DNA from: Acidaminococcus fermentans DSM 20731
Lineage (GTDB): Bacteria > Bacillota > Negativicutes > Acidaminococcales > Acidaminococcaceae
Assembly (NCBI RefSeq): GCF_000025305.1
Contig: NC_013740.1
Location: 496,001-560,000 of the forward strand
Length of the DNA stretch: 64,000 nt
Direction: 5' to 3'
Part shown: one piece after another, positions 1-8,720 of the stretch
Layout: every line of letters begins with the position of its first letter
How positions within the stretch are numbered: position 1 is the stretch's first letter
The notes under the pieces: generated by a model
Database searches by the model: none
Told to the model about the DNA's origin: nothing
Seen by the model: only the letters and a program-made list of their open reading frames with translations
Program-made: the position numbers and the translations under genes

Positions 1-1104
1 GCCACCCCCAACAAACGGGAAGCCTTCCACATCGGCTGGTCCCTGAGCCTGGGGGAACTGGGCTTTGTGTTCGCCCTGCTGGCCGGACTGGTGATCGGCA
101 ACTTCTTCCCGGGTCTGGCCCGGTACCTGTCCCATGCGGCCAAACCGGAGTGGTACATTAAAACCGGCATCGTGATCCTGGGGGCCAACATCGGGATCCA
201 GGCCATCAGTGCCCTGGGCCTGGCCAGCACCGTCATCCTCCGGGGGCTGTGCGCTGTGGTGGAAGCCTATCTGATCTACTGGCCGGTGGTGTATTTTGTG
301 GCCCGGAAATTCTTCAAATTCACGCCGGAATGGGCCGCTCCCATGGCTTCCGGCATCTCCATCTGCGGGGTGGCTGCCGCCATTGCCACCGGCAGCGCCA
401 TCAAGGCCCGGCAGATCATCCCCACCATCCTGGCGTCGGTGATCATTGTCTTCGTGGCGGTTGAACTGCTGATCCTGCCCTTTGCCGCCGCCTATTTCCT
501 GCCGGGGGATCCCATGGTGGCCGGCTCCTGGCTGGGGCTGGTGGTGAAAAGTGACGGCGGGGCCGTGGCCTCCGGGGCCATTGCCGACAGCCTGATCCGC
601 AGCCGTGCCCTGGAACTGTTCGGAGTCCGCTACCAGGAAGGCTGGATCCTCATGGCCGCCACCACTTCCAAGGTATTCATCGACATTTTCATCGGTGTAT
701 GGTCCTTTATCCTGGCGGTGGTCTGGTCCGTATACCATCTGAACGACCCCAAGGCAGCTGCCGGCAGCGGCAGGGTTTCCAAAGGGGAAATCTGGAACCG
801 GTTCCCCAAATTCATCCTGGGCTTCGTCCTGGCCCTGGTGGGGATCTTCCTGGCCGGCTGGGCCCATCCCTCCATTGTGGCCGGCGCCAAAGCCGGTGCC
901 GGGCAGGCCAACCTGCTCCGGGCGGTGTTCTTCGGTCTCTGCTTCTTCTCCATCGGTCTGGTGACCAATGTGCGGAAACTGTGGAAGGCCGGCCTGAGCC
1001 GGGTAATCGGGGTGTATTCCGTTGCCCTGGCCGGATTCATCATCTGGGTGGGGCTGGGCATTTCCTACATTTTCTATCATGGCATCCTGCCGCCCACCCT
1101 GTAA
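1..1104 (+). CDS. YeiH/UPF0324 family permease (5' end outside window)
   Basis: The window opens inside this gene; the reading frame is open from base 1 and stops at TAA 1102-1104, giving 367 residues without the true start. The protein is almost entirely hydrophobic, with about ten predicted membrane segments, and carries glycine-rich stretches such as GIVILGANIG and SGISICGVAAAIATGSA that are typical of the UPF0324/YeiH family (annotated as putative sulfate exporters). The transported substrate is not established for most members. A small membrane protein gene follows 46 bases downstream and probably shares the transcript, which ends at the terminator at 1373. Confidence 0.85.
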   Translation, partial: ATPNKREAFHIGWSLSLGELGFVFALLAGLVIGNFFPGLARYLSHAAKPEWYIKTGIVILGANIGIQAISALGLASTVILRGLCAVVEAYLIYWPVVYFVARKFFKFTPEWAAPMASGISICGVAAAIATGSAIKARQIIPTILASVIIVFVAVELLILPFAAAYFLPGDPMVAGSWLGLVVKSDGGAVASGAIADSLIRSRALELFGVRYQEGWILMAATTSKVFIDIFIGVWSFILAVVWSVYHLNDPKAAAGSGRVSKGEIWNRFPKFILGFVLALVGIFLAGWAHPSIVAGAKAGAGQANLLRAVFFGLCFFSIGLVTNVRKLWKAGLSRVIGVYSVALAGFIIWVGLGISYIFYHGILPPTL

Positions 1105-1150
1105 GGAAGGGTTGAAAGTCCCATTCTGTCCAAGAAAGAAGGTATATAAT

Positions 1151-1372
1151 ATGGAAAGCGAAATTTTGACCAATGTCCATTCCACGGCGGACCAGTATTA
1201 TGAAAAACAGGTGGTCCGTCCCACCGGGGCCCGGGTCCACGCTGCCGAGCTGGACGCCGACGAAGAAGAATACTTCCCCCTCCAGCCCATCGAGAAAAAA
1301 CTCTGCGCCTGGTCCCTGGGAGTGGGGCTGACCCTGATGGCGGTGTTTATTGGAGTGTTTGAGAGAATATGA
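1151..1372 (+). CDS. Small single-span membrane protein, unknown function
   Basis: This 73-residue protein begins at ATG 1151 after an AAGAAGG ribosome-binding site at 1137-1143. The first 48 residues are polar and acidic (the run LDADEEEYFP is visible); the C-terminal 25 residues form one hydrophobic helix (SLGVGLTLMAVFIGVF). It follows the YeiH-type permease and precedes a strong terminator, so it may be an accessory subunit or a short regulator of that permease. I do not recognise the family. The good start site and its place between a gene and a terminator argue that it is real. Confidence 0.55.
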   Translation: MESEILTNVHSTADQYYEKQVVRPTGARVHAAELDADEEEYFPLQPIEKKLCAWSLGVGLTLMAVFIGVFERI

Positions 1373-1412
1373 AAAAAAGGGGCTGTTGCATGCGCAACAG
1401 CTCCCCTTTTTT
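1373..1412. terminator. Bidirectional rho-independent terminator
   Basis: An A-run, GGGGCTGTTGC, a four-base loop, GCAACAGCTCCCC and a T-run. It lies between the convergent small membrane gene (+) and sdaAA (-), and has a T-tract on both strands. Confidence 0.9.
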
Positions 1413-2295
1413 ATTCCTTCCCAAACACCTTTTCCTTCAGCTTTATCCCCGTTTTGGTGACGGCCAGGCCGCCTCCGGCAGTTTCCCGGAGAGAGGCGGG
1501 GAGAGCATTGCCCACGGCCCGCATGGCTTCCACACATTCATCCACGGGAATGCAGGAGCGGATCCCGGCCAGGGCCATATCCGCTGCGGAGAAGGCGATG
1601 ACCACCCCGCTGGCATTCCGTTTGATGCAGGGGATTTCCACCAGTCCGGCCACCGGGTCGCAGACCAGGCCTAGCTGGTTGGCGATGGCCATGGCACAGG
1701 CATCGGCAGCCTGCTGGGGCGTCCCCCCGGCCAGTTCCACCAGGGCTGCTGCTGCCATGCCGGAAGCGCTGCCGCATTCTGCCTGGCAGCCGCCCTGGGC
1801 ACCGGCGATGCAGGCGTTCTGGGCGATGACCATGCCGAAAGCACCGGCGGTGAAGATGGACATGATCACATCTTTCCGGTCCATGCCCTTTTCTTCCATC
1901 ATGGTCAGGAGACAGCCGGGGAGGATGCCGCAGCTGCCGGCGGTGGGGGTGGCCACGATCCGGCCCATGGAGGCATTGCAGCCGGCCACGGACAGGGCCC
2001 GGGCAATGGCGTGGTCAATGATGGTGCCGGACAGGCCTCCCTGGGTCCGTGCCGCATAGTCGTTCATTTTCCAGCCTTCTCCGCCGGTGAGTCCGGAAGT
2101 GGAGCGCTGGTCTTTCTTTTCTCCGAATTTTACTGCATCGGCCATTACGTCCAGATCAGTGGACATTTTGTCGAACAGTTCTTCCGGACGTTGTTCCATG
2201 GATTCTGCCTGGTCCGCCAGGACCAGTTCACTGATTTTTTTTCCGCTTTTTTCTGCGGCTTCCACCAGTTCAGCAATGGATGTATAGGTAAACAT
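1411..2295 (-). CDS. sdaAA: L-serine dehydratase, Fe-S dependent, alpha subunit
   Basis: This is the alpha subunit of the two-subunit, [4Fe-4S]-dependent L-serine ammonia-lyase, which converts serine to pyruvate and ammonia in the cytoplasm. The 294 residues contain the cluster-binding cysteine segments PTAGSCGILPGC, NACIAGAQGGCQAEC and LVCDPVAGLVEIPC. The start is ATG 2295, preceded by GAGGAG at about 2302-2308; that site overlaps the stop codon of sdaAB, so the two subunits are probably translationally coupled. A further in-frame start 15 bases upstream would lie over the ribosome-binding site and is rejected. The enzyme needs Fe-S clusters, which the suf operon at 34.5 kb could supply. Confidence 0.95.
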   Translation of the reverse strand: MFTYTSIAELVEAAEKSGKKISELVLADQAESMEQRPEELFDKMSTDLDVMADAVKFGEKKDQRSTSGLTGGEGWKMNDYAARTQGGLSGTIIDHAIARALSVAGCNASMGRIVATPTAGSCGILPGCLLTMMEEKGMDRKDVIMSIFTAGAFGMVIAQNACIAGAQGGCQAECGSASGMAAAALVELAGGTPQQAADACAMAIANQLGLVCDPVAGLVEIPCIKRNASGVVIAFSAADMALAGIRSCIPVDECVEAMRAVGNALPASLRETAGGGLAVTKTGIKLKEKVFGKE

Positions 2296-2306
2296 AAGAT
2301 TCCTCC

Positions 2307-2972
2307 TCAAATAGCCCGGATCAGGACCACGTTGGTCACGTACTGGACGGAACGGATGGTTTCGATCACGTCCGCCGGGGGCATCCCGTCGATTTCAATG
2401 GTCATCATGGCAATGCCGCCTTTCACCGGACGGGACAGCTTGAAGTTGGCGATGTTCACGTCCTTGTGTTTCTGCCACATGATGTTGGTCACCGCGGCAA
2501 TGACCCCCGGACGGTCGTAGTGGGGCACCAGGATGGTATTCCGTTCTCCGGTGAAGTCCACTTTCATGCCGTCCACATAGTCCACCCGGATGTTGCCGCC
2601 GCCGATGCTGGCCCCCTGGACCGTATGCTGGCTGCCGTCTTCACAGGTTACCTGGATCCGGGCGGTGTTGGGATGGGTATTGGGGATGTCCGTGGGGATG
2701 TATGTATAATGGATGCCTTTTTTGTCGGCAATGGAGAAGATGCTGCGGATTTCTTCCGAATAGCTGTGGTAGCCCAGGATCCCGGCCAGCAGGGCCTTGT
2801 CGGTGCCATGACCCTTGTAGGTCTTGGCAAAGGAACCGGACAGTTCGATCCGGATGTCCCTGGGCTCGCTCTGGAGCAGTTTGTTGGCCACCCGTCCCAG
2901 ACGGACGGCACCGGCTGTATGGGAACTGGAGGGACCGATCATCACCGGCCCGATGATATCAAATATATTCAT
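2307..2972 (-). CDS. sdaAB: L-serine dehydratase, Fe-S dependent, beta subunit
   Basis: The beta subunit of the same serine dehydratase, 221 residues. The N-terminus carries the family signature GPVMIGPSSSHTAGAVRLG, and the last 70 residues form an ACT-type domain beginning near RPGVIAAVTNIM. The chosen start is ATG 2972 after AGGAGG, which matches the family length; an in-frame extension to 3101 would cross the promoter and is rejected. It has its own promoter at 3101-3130 on the minus strand and is the first gene of a two-gene unit with sdaAA, 11 bases away. The upstream symporter on the same strand suggests serine uptake and breakdown are linked. Confidence 0.95.
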   Translation of the reverse strand: MNIFDIIGPVMIGPSSSHTAGAVRLGRVANKLLQSEPRDIRIELSGSFAKTYKGHGTDKALLAGILGYHSYSEEIRSIFSIADKKGIHYTYIPTDIPNTHPNTARIQVTCEDGSQHTVQGASIGGGNIRVDYVDGMKVDFTGERNTILVPHYDRPGVIAAVTNIMWQKHKDVNIANFKLSRPVKGGIAMMTIEIDGMPPADVIETIRSVQYVTNVVLIRAI

Positions 2973-3048
2973 GGGAAACCTCCTGAAAAATAGATAGAAA
3001 AAACGTCCCAGTCTCCTTTTCCGACCAAAACCGGAGCAGGGGGAAGAA

Positions 3049-3099
3049 GTCAGGGAAAAGGGGATTGCAATAGGAAGGATTGACTTGTTTTTCCCTGAC
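3049..3099. promoter_or_regulatory. Inverted repeat at the sdaAB transcription start
   Basis: GTCAGGGAAAA at 3049-3059 is exactly complementary to TTTTCCCTGAC at 3089-3099. One arm sits at the predicted transcription start of sdaAB, the other about 40 bases into the leader. It could be an operator or a leader hairpin. Confidence 0.45.
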
Positions 3100-3100
3100 A

Positions 3101-3130
3101 ACTATACCCATGGTGCCTGAAACTTGTCAA
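3101..3130 (-). promoter_or_regulatory. Sigma-70 promoter of sdaAB-sdaAA
   Basis: On the minus strand, TTGACA (3130-3125), an 18-base spacer, then TATAGT (3106-3101). The -35 is a perfect consensus match. Confidence 0.7.
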
Positions 3131-3182
3131 GCAGACAGCTGCAGATGGGGATCAGATGGAGATGGAACGCTTTTGGCAGAAA

Positions 3183-4373
3183 TTATTTTTTGATCCAGGT
3201 TTTGTAGATCTTGTCCACAATCACCGCAATGGCGTTGTCCCCGGATACGTTGCAGGCAGTCCCGAAGGAATCCTGGGTAATGTACAGGGCCACCATCAGG
3301 GCGCAGATGGGACCATTGGGGTCTCCCTGTTCTTTCCCGAAGATCATCCACAGGAAGGGCAGGGCCGTCATGATGGATCCGCCGGGAGCACCCGGAGAAG
3401 CCACCATGGCAACGCCCAGGGTCATAATGAAGGGGATGACCGTGCCCAGGTGGATGGGGATCTGGTACATGAGACAGACCGCCGTGGCACAAGCAGTAAT
3501 GGTGATCATGGAACCGCACATGTGGATGTTGGCGCACAGAGGAATCACGAAGTTGCGGATCTGTTCGCAGACCCCGTCAGCCTTGGAGCATTCCAGGTTG
3601 ACCGGAATGGTGGCTGCGGAAGACTGGGTCCCCAGGGCGGTGGTATAGCCCGGGATCTGGTTCTTCATCAGGGTGAAGGGGTTTTTCCCGCTGAAGGAAC
3701 CGGCAATCATGAACTGGACAAACAACAAGATCAGATGCATGGCGATGACCACCAGGAAAACTTTCCAGAGTACACTCAGGATCACGAAGGTCTTGCCGGA
3801 ACGGGTCATGTCCACAAAAGTGCCGCAAATGTACAGGGGCAGGAAGGGGACGATGGCGTGGGTCAGGACCTGGTCGATAATCTTGGAGAAATCCTTGAAG
3901 CCGTTGTACAGGGTGTCGCCGATTTCCTTGCCCCGGAGGGAGGACAGGCACAGGCCGATGATGAAAGCCAGCACCACGGCGGAGATGGTGTCCAGGATGG
4001 GCGGGATCGTAATGGAGAAGAAGGGCGGCAGGCTCTTGCCGGCGGTCTTGGCCAGTTCATCCAGCACCCCGGCGCTGATAAAGGACGGGAAAAGGGTGTC
4101 AGCCACCGTGAAGGAGAAGGTGCCTCCCACCAGGGTGGAACCGTAGGCGATGACGGCAGTAATCAGGAGCAGTTTCCCTGCTCCCTGGGACAGATCGGCG
4201 ATCCCCATGGTCACGTAGGCCAGGATCATCAAAGGAATGACGAATTTCAGGAAATTGCTGAAGATGCCGGAAAGGGTAACGACGGTGCGGCAGATATCTT
4301 CCGGCAGATACTGTCCAATAAGGATACCGATAATGATGGCAATGATGATTTTTGGTACAAGACCGAGTTTCAT
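3183..4373 (-). CDS. Dicarboxylate/amino acid:cation symporter (DAACS family), probable serine/threonine or related uptake
   Basis: A 396-residue membrane protein of the sodium-dependent dicarboxylate/amino acid symporter family (GltP/GltT/SstT relatives). The serine-rich hairpin region is visible as QSSAATIPVNLECSK. The membrane motif that reads NMDGT in glutamate/aspartate carriers is HMCGS here (residues 284-288), so the aspartate is missing and the substrate is probably not a dicarboxylate. The start ATG 4373 follows GGGGAGG. It lies directly upstream of sdaAB-sdaAA on the same strand and is divergent from a LysR gene, which suggests serine or another small neutral amino acid as substrate. 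That substrate is an inference from position. Confidence 0.88.
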   Translation of the reverse strand: MKLGLVPKIIIAIIIGILIGQYLPEDICRTVVTLSGIFSNFLKFVIPLMILAYVTMGIADLSQGAGKLLLITAVIAYGSTLVGGTFSFTVADTLFPSFISAGVLDELAKTAGKSLPPFFSITIPPILDTISAVVLAFIIGLCLSSLRGKEIGDTLYNGFKDFSKIIDQVLTHAIVPFLPLYICGTFVDMTRSGKTFVILSVLWKVFLVVIAMHLILLFVQFMIAGSFSGKNPFTLMKNQIPGYTTALGTQSSAATIPVNLECSKADGVCEQIRNFVIPLCANIHMCGSMITITACATAVCLMYQIPIHLGTVIPFIMTLGVAMVASPGAPGGSIMTALPFLWMIFGKEQGDPNGPICALMVALYITQDSFGTACNVSGDNAIAVIVDKIYKTWIKK

Positions 4374-4431
4374 GAAAATGTAACCTCCCCTGAACTTGAC
4401 AAACCCTGTCCCGCCGGCTGGGAGATCACGT

Positions 4432-4460
4432 TTGACTTTTCTGTTTATTCAGTGTACTAT
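4432..4460 (+). promoter_or_regulatory. Promoter of the LysR gene
   Basis: TTGACT (4432-4437), 17-base spacer, TACTAT (4455-4460). Its -10 box overlaps that of the opposing symporter promoter. Confidence 0.6.
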
Positions 4461-4479
4461 GGTTGTGCTCATAAAGCAA
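4451..4479 (-). promoter_or_regulatory. Promoter of the symporter gene
   Basis: On the minus strand TTGCTT (4479-4474), 17-base spacer, TACACT (4456-4451). It overlaps the LysR promoter face to face, so only one may be occupied at a time. Confidence 0.5.
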
Positions 4480-4489
4480 ATTAATAAAC

Positions 4490-4502
4490 TCGATTTAATC
4501 GA
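4490..4502. promoter_or_regulatory. Candidate LysR operator (T-N11-A palindrome)
   Basis: The sequence TCGATTTAATCGA is a perfect 13-bp palindrome with the T-N11-A form that LysR-type regulators bind. It lies between the LysR start and the -35 box of the divergent symporter promoter, as expected for an autoregulated activator. Confidence 0.55.
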
Positions 4503-4539
4503 TGAAAATTTCTCATAATTGAAAAAGGCGGTTGACAGA

Positions 4540-5499
4540 ATGGAACTAAGAGAATTAAAAAGCTTTCTGAAAATTATGGAAGTGCAAAGTTTTTCCAGGG
4601 CGGCGAAGGAATTGGGATACTCACAGTCCGCTCTGAGTGTACAAATACATTCTCTGGAAAGTGAACTGGGGGTCCGGCTCTTTGACCGGCTGGGCAGGCA
4701 GGTGGTCCTGACACCCCCGGGCAGGGAACTGGCCCGCCGGGCACTGCCCATTCTCCAGCAAGTGGAGGAAGTGGAGAACGTGATGCACAACCGGCCGCCG
4801 GCCCAGGCCCTGCGGCTGGGGATGATCGAAAGCCTGTGCAAGGCCCACATGTCCCGGGTGATGGAGTATGCGGCCCGGAACCTGCCGGATCTCCACATTA
4901 CGATTACCATTGATTCCCCCAGTGTGCTGCTGGATGCCCTGAACCACAACAAGGTGGATCTGGTGTATGTGCTGGACAAACCTTTATTTGATGTAAAATG
5001 GGTGAAAGTGTTCCAGAAACGGGAAAACATCGTGTTTGTCTGTTCCCAGGATTCGCCCCTGGCCCGGAAAAAGGAAGTGGAGCTGGAAGAAGTGATCCGG
5101 CAGCCTTTTTTCCTGACGGAAAAGGAGGACAATTACCGGCTGAGTCTGGATCAGCATCTGGCGGCCCGGCAGTGTGCCCTGGAGCCTTTATTGGAAGTCA
5201 GTGACACCGGGTTCATCCTGGACATGGTCCAACGGAATCTGGGACTGTCCTTCCTGCCCCAGTACGTGGTGGAAAACAGTCTGTGGCAGGACCGGCTCCA
5301 TATCCTCCGGGTACGGGATTTCCGTATGCACATGTACCGGCAGCTGTTCTACCACAAGGACAAATGGCTGACCCAGGCCATGAAAGTATTCCTTCAGCTG
5401 GCTGTCCGGGAAAATCCTCCGGAAGACGGGGAGAAAATCCCCGATTTTTCCGGAAATCCGGAGGAGGACCCTTGCACGGAAGGGGGGAGTATGATATAA
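4540..5499 (+). CDS. LysR-family transcriptional regulator
   Basis: A 319-residue LysR-type regulator. The N-terminal winged helix-turn-helix is clear ([15 protein letters not shown], then [19 protein letters not shown] at about residues 20-38), followed by a periplasmic-binding-protein-like effector domain from about residue 90. The start ATG 4540 follows AAAAAGGCGG; an upstream in-frame TTG is less likely. It is divergent from the symporter and the serine dehydratase genes, and a T-N11-A palindrome lies between them, so control of serine uptake and breakdown is the simplest inference. The rpmE promoter lies inside the last 30 bases of this gene. Confidence 0.92.
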   Translation: MELRELKSFLKIMEVQSFSRAAKELGYSQSALSVQIHSLESELGVRLFDRLGRQVVLTPPGRELARRALPILQQVEEVENVMHNRPPAQALRLGMIESLCKAHMSRVMEYAARNLPDLHITITIDSPSVLLDALNHNKVDLVYVLDKPLFDVKWVKVFQKRENIVFVCSQDSPLARKKEVELEEVIRQPFFLTEKEDNYRLSLDQHLAARQCALEPLLEVSDTGFILDMVQRNLGLSFLPQYVVENSLWQDRLHILRVRDFRMHMYRQLFYHKDKWLTQAMKVFLQLAVRENPPEDGEKIPDFSGNPEEDPCTEGGSMI

Positions 5500-5500
5500 T
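5472..5500 (+). promoter_or_regulatory. Promoter of the rpmE operon
   Basis: TTGCAC (5472-5477), 17-base spacer, TATAAT (5495-5500), with an extended -10 (TGATATAAT). It is embedded in the 3' end of the LysR gene. Confidence 0.8.
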
Positions 5501-5557
5501 TGTCAAGCGTTAATGTCGGGATATATTAATGCAATTTCAGAAAGAGGTGTTTCAGGA

Positions 5558-5764
5558 ATGAAAAAGGGAATCCATCCTAACTACGGTGAATGCACCGTGA
5601 TTTGTGGCTGTGGGAATACATTCAAAACTGGCAGTGTGAAAAAGGAACTGCGCGTGGACGTTTGCTCCAAATGCCATCCTTTCTTCACTGGTAAACAGCG
5701 TGATATGTCTGCCAGAGGCCGGATCGAAAAATTCAACAAACGGTACGGCAAAGACGCAAAATAA
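5558..5764 (+). CDS. rpmE: 50S ribosomal protein L31
   Basis: Ribosomal protein L31, 68 residues, of the zinc-binding type: the cysteines C16, C18, C36 and C39 (in CGCG and CSKC) are all present. The start ATG 5558 ([10 protein letters not shown]) follows AAAGAGGTG; a longer frame beginning at 5513 is rejected because it is not part of L31. It is the first gene of the rpmE-DUF1385-prfA-prmC block that is conserved in Firmicutes. The zinc-binding form is normally the housekeeping copy. Confidence 0.96.
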   Translation: MKKGIHPNYGECTVICGCGNTFKTGSVKKELRVDVCSKCHPFFTGKQRDMSARGRIEKFNKRYGKDAK

Positions 5765-5779
5765 AAAATGCGCATGAAC

Positions 5780-5815
5780 AGGGAGTGACTTGCAGACATT
5801 GCAGCACTCCTTTTC
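5780..5815 (+). terminator. Weak terminator/attenuator after rpmE
   Basis: GGAGTG and CACTCC pair around an imperfect inner stem and are followed by TTTTCTT. It probably only reduces transcription into the next genes. Confidence 0.4.
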
Positions 5816-5836
5816 TTGTATCCGGGGAGTCATGGT

Positions 5837-6721
5837 ATGACCAAAAAATTAAGTGTCGGTGGCCAGGCGGTCATCGAGGGAGTGATGATGCGGGGACCGG
5901 GGAAGCTTGCCGTGGCGGTGCGGAAACCCAACGGGGAAATCACCGTGGACCTGAAGGACGCCGGGAGCGTCAGCGACCGGTACCCCATTCTGAAGAAGCC
6001 CTTTCTCCGGGGCGTGGTGTCCCTGGTGGAATCCCTGAGCTACGGGATGAAGGCCCTGTCTTTTTCCGCCCAGGCTTCCGGGGAGGAAGAAGAGGGCGAA
6101 GAGAGCATGAGCAGTCTGGAACTGGCGGGGACCATTGCCGTTTCCGTGGGGCTGGCGGTGCTGCTGTTCGTGGTGCTGCCCACGGGGGCCATGAAGCTGC
6201 TCCAGAATGAGGGGTTCAGTCCCATGGTGCTGAATCTGTGTGAAGGCCTGCTGAGGCTGGGAATCTTCCTGCTGTACATCTGGGGGATTTCCCGGCAGAA
6301 GGATATCCAGCGGGTGTTCCAGTACCACGGGGCGGAACACAAGACCATCTATACCTATGAACACGGGCTGCCCCTGCGGGTGGAGAACGTGCGGCCCTTT
6401 TCCACTCTCCATCCCCGGTGCGGCACCAATTTCCTGATGATCGTCATGCTCATCAGCATTTTCATCTTTACTTTCCTGGGCTGGCCCAGCCTGTGGGAGC
6501 GGATCCTGTCCCGGATCCTGCTGATGCCGGTAGTGGCGGGCATCAGCTACGAAATCATCCGGTTCGCCGGGAAGCATATGGAAAAACCCTGGGTCCGGGC
6601 AGCCATCCTGCCGGGCCTGGCGCTCCAGAAACTGACCACCCGCCAGCCGGACGACGACCAGATCGAAGTGGCCATCGCTTCCCTGAAAGCGGTGCTGCCG
6701 CCGGAAGAAATCATTGAATAA
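5837..6721 (+). CDS. DUF1385 membrane protein (YqhQ-like)
   Basis: A 294-residue protein of the DUF1385/YqhQ family. The N-terminal signature VGGQAVIEGVMMRGPGKLA is followed by membrane segments at about residues 90-115, 130-150 and 205-250, and by the family motif YHGAEHKTIYTYEHGLPL between them. The family is of unknown biochemical function but is regularly found beside prfA/prmC in Firmicutes, as here. The start ATG 5837 fits the family N-terminus and follows a GGGGAG site. prfA begins 12 bases after the stop. Confidence 0.9.
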   Translation: MTKKLSVGGQAVIEGVMMRGPGKLAVAVRKPNGEITVDLKDAGSVSDRYPILKKPFLRGVVSLVESLSYGMKALSFSAQASGEEEEGEESMSSLELAGTIAVSVGLAVLLFVVLPTGAMKLLQNEGFSPMVLNLCEGLLRLGIFLLYIWGISRQKDIQRVFQYHGAEHKTIYTYEHGLPLRVENVRPFSTLHPRCGTNFLMIVMLISIFIFTFLGWPSLWERILSRILLMPVVAGISYEIIRFAGKHMEKPWVRAAILPGLALQKLTTRQPDDDQIEVAIASLKAVLPPEEIIE

Positions 6722-6733
6722 CGGGGAATCATT

Positions 6734-7810
6734 ATGTTTGAGAATTTGGACAAACTCCAGGATCTGGAAGACCGGTACCTGGACCTGGAAGCCAAGATCA
6801 GCGATCCGGAGGTGATCGCCCGGCAGGAGGAATGGCTGAAATACACCAAAGCCCATGCCAAACTGACGGAAATCGTCACGGTATACCGGGAATACAAGAA
6901 ACTGGTGGACACCTGGAAGGACGATGAAGCCATTGTCAAAGCCCGGGAAGACCAGGAACTGACCGCCATGGCGGAAGAGGAAATGCAGGAACTCCAGCCC
7001 CGGCTGGAAGCCTATGAAGAAAAGCTGACCCTGCTGCTGCTGCCCAGGGACCCCAATGATGAAAAGAACATCATCATGGAAATCCGGGCCGGAGCCGGCG
7101 GGGACGAAGCGGCCCTGTTTGCCGGGGACCTGTTCCGGATGTACACCCGGTATGCGGAGCAGAAGGGGTGGAAGGTGGAACTGATGGATTCCAGTCCCAC
7201 GGGCCTGGGGGGCTTCAAGGAAGTGGTATTTATGGTGTCCGGCACCGACGTGTACAGCCATATGAAATTCGAAAGCGGCGTGCACCGGGTCCAGCGGGTG
7301 CCGGATACGGAATCCCAGGGCCGGGTCCATACCTCCACGGTGACGGTGGCGGTGATGCCGGAAGCCCAGGAAGTGGACATTGAACTGAATCCGGCGGATA
7401 TCCGGGTGGATACCTACCGGGCCGGCGGAGCCGGGGGCCAGTACGTGAACAAGACGGAAAGCGCCGTGCGGATGACCCACATCCCCACCGGCATCGTGGC
7501 TCAGTGCCAGGATGAAAAATCCCAGGCCAAGAACCGGGAAAAGTGCCTGCGGGTGCTCCGGTCCCGGATACTGGAAGCGGAGCAGGAAAAACAGCGGGCT
7601 GCCACGGCTGCGGAACGGAAAAGCCAGGTGGGGACCGGGGACCGGAGTGAACGGATCCGGACCTACAATTATCCCCAGGGGCGGGTCACCGACCACCGGA
7701 TCGGGCTCACCCTCCACAAGCTGCCGGACATCATCAACGGAGATCTGGATGAGCTCCTGGATGCCCTGATGATGGCGGAACAGGCCAAAAAACTCCAGCA
7801 GGTGAAATAA
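6734..7810 (+). CDS. prfA: Peptide chain release factor 1
   Basis: RF1, 358 residues, recognises UAA and UAG stop codons and triggers peptide release on the ribosome. The catalytic GGQ motif is present in [12 protein letters not shown], and the stop-codon reading PxT tripeptide of RF1 is seen as PDT in [10 protein letters not shown], which distinguishes it from RF2 (SPF). The next gene, prmC, encodes the methylase that modifies the GGQ glutamine and starts one base after this stop codon. Confidence 0.97.
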   Translation: MFENLDKLQDLEDRYLDLEAKISDPEVIARQEEWLKYTKAHAKLTEIVTVYREYKKLVDTWKDDEAIVKAREDQELTAMAEEEMQELQPRLEAYEEKLTLLLLPRDPNDEKNIIMEIRAGAGGDEAALFAGDLFRMYTRYAEQKGWKVELMDSSPTGLGGFKEVVFMVSGTDVYSHMKFESGVHRVQRVPDTESQGRVHTSTVTVAVMPEAQEVDIELNPADIRVDTYRAGGAGGQYVNKTESAVRMTHIPTGIVAQCQDEKSQAKNREKCLRVLRSRILEAEQEKQRAATAAERKSQVGTGDRSERIRTYNYPQGRVTDHRIGLTLHKLPDIINGDLDELLDALMMAEQAKKLQQVK

Positions 7811-7811
7811 G

Positions 7812-8720
7812 ATGCAGGAACAAAAAACCGTTTGGACCATATTGAAAATCCTTCAGTGGACCCAGCAGTACTTCCAGTCCAAAGGCGTGGAAAATCCGCG
7901 CCTGGATGCGGAAGTGCTGCTTTGTGCTGTGCTGGACAAGAGCCGGATCCAGCTGTACACCAATTTTGATGAGCCCCTGGAAGAACAGGAACTGAAACAG
8001 TACCGGGGCTATGTGGCCCGGCGGGCAGCCAGGGAACCGGTGGCCTACATCCTGGGACACAAGGGGTTCCTCCAGTATGATTTCAAGGTGACAAAAGACA
8101 CCCTGATCCCCCGACCGGAAACAGAGCTCCTGGTGGAACAGCTGGTGAGCCTGAACCGGGACCGGGGACCGGTACGGATCCTGGATCTGGGCTGCGGCAG
8201 CGGGGCCATCATCGATTCCCTGCTGGCGGAACTGCCGGAAGCCCGGGGCATGGGCGTAGATATCAGTCCAGGGGCGGCAGCGGTGACCCGGGAAAATGCC
8301 CAAAGCCTCGGGGTGGGGGACCGGCTGGAAACGGTGGTGTCCGATCTCTACGAAAAAGTGCCCCGGGAGGAAAAATTCCAGGTGCTGGTCTCCAACCCGC
8401 CCTACATTCCGGAAGGGGATCTGGCCGGGCTCCAGGCGGAAGTCCACCGGGAACCCCGGCGGGCCCTGGACGGAGGCCGGGACGGACTGGATTTTTACCG
8501 GCGGATCCTCCGGGATCTGTGGTCGTATCTGGATCCGGAAGGGATGGCCGCTTTTGAAATCGGCCAGGGCCAGGGAGAAGATGTGGCCCGTCTGTGCCGG
8601 GAAGCCGGCCTTGACTGTGTGAAAGTACGGAAAGATTATGGGGACATGGACCGGATGGTCTTTGCCGCCAAAGGGGGTACGGTCTATGGAAACGCAATAC
8701 TGGAAATTAAAGGACGATGA
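7812..8720 (+). CDS. prmC: Peptide chain release factor N5-glutamine methyltransferase
   Basis: PrmC (HemK), 302 residues, methylates the glutamine of the GGQ motif of release factors using S-adenosylmethionine. The N-terminal helical domain is followed by a class I methyltransferase fold with the SAM-binding motif ILDLGCGSGAI and the catalytic NPPY motif in VSNPPYIPEGD. It starts one base after the prfA stop, and its own end overlaps the next gene by 35 bases, which indicates tight co-expression. Confidence 0.96.
   Translation: MQEQKTVWTILKILQWTQQYFQSKGVENPRLDAEVLLCAVLDKSRIQLYTNFDEPLEEQELKQYRGYVARRAAREPVAYILGHKGFLQYDFKVTKDTLIPRPETELLVEQLVSLNRDRGPVRILDLGCGSGAIIDSLLAELPEARGMGVDISPGAAAVTRENAQSLGVGDRLETVVSDLYEKVPREEKFQVLVSNPPYIPEGDLAGLQAEVHREPRRALDGGRDGLDFYRRILRDLWSYLDPEGMAAFEIGQGQGEDVARLCREAGLDCVKVRKDYGDMDRMVFAAKGGTVYGNAILEIKGR

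Noticed and set aside
5849-7840. 663-codon open frame on the minus strand
   Set aside because: Antisense shadow of the DUF1385 gene and prfA, rich in His, Pro and Gln as such shadows are.
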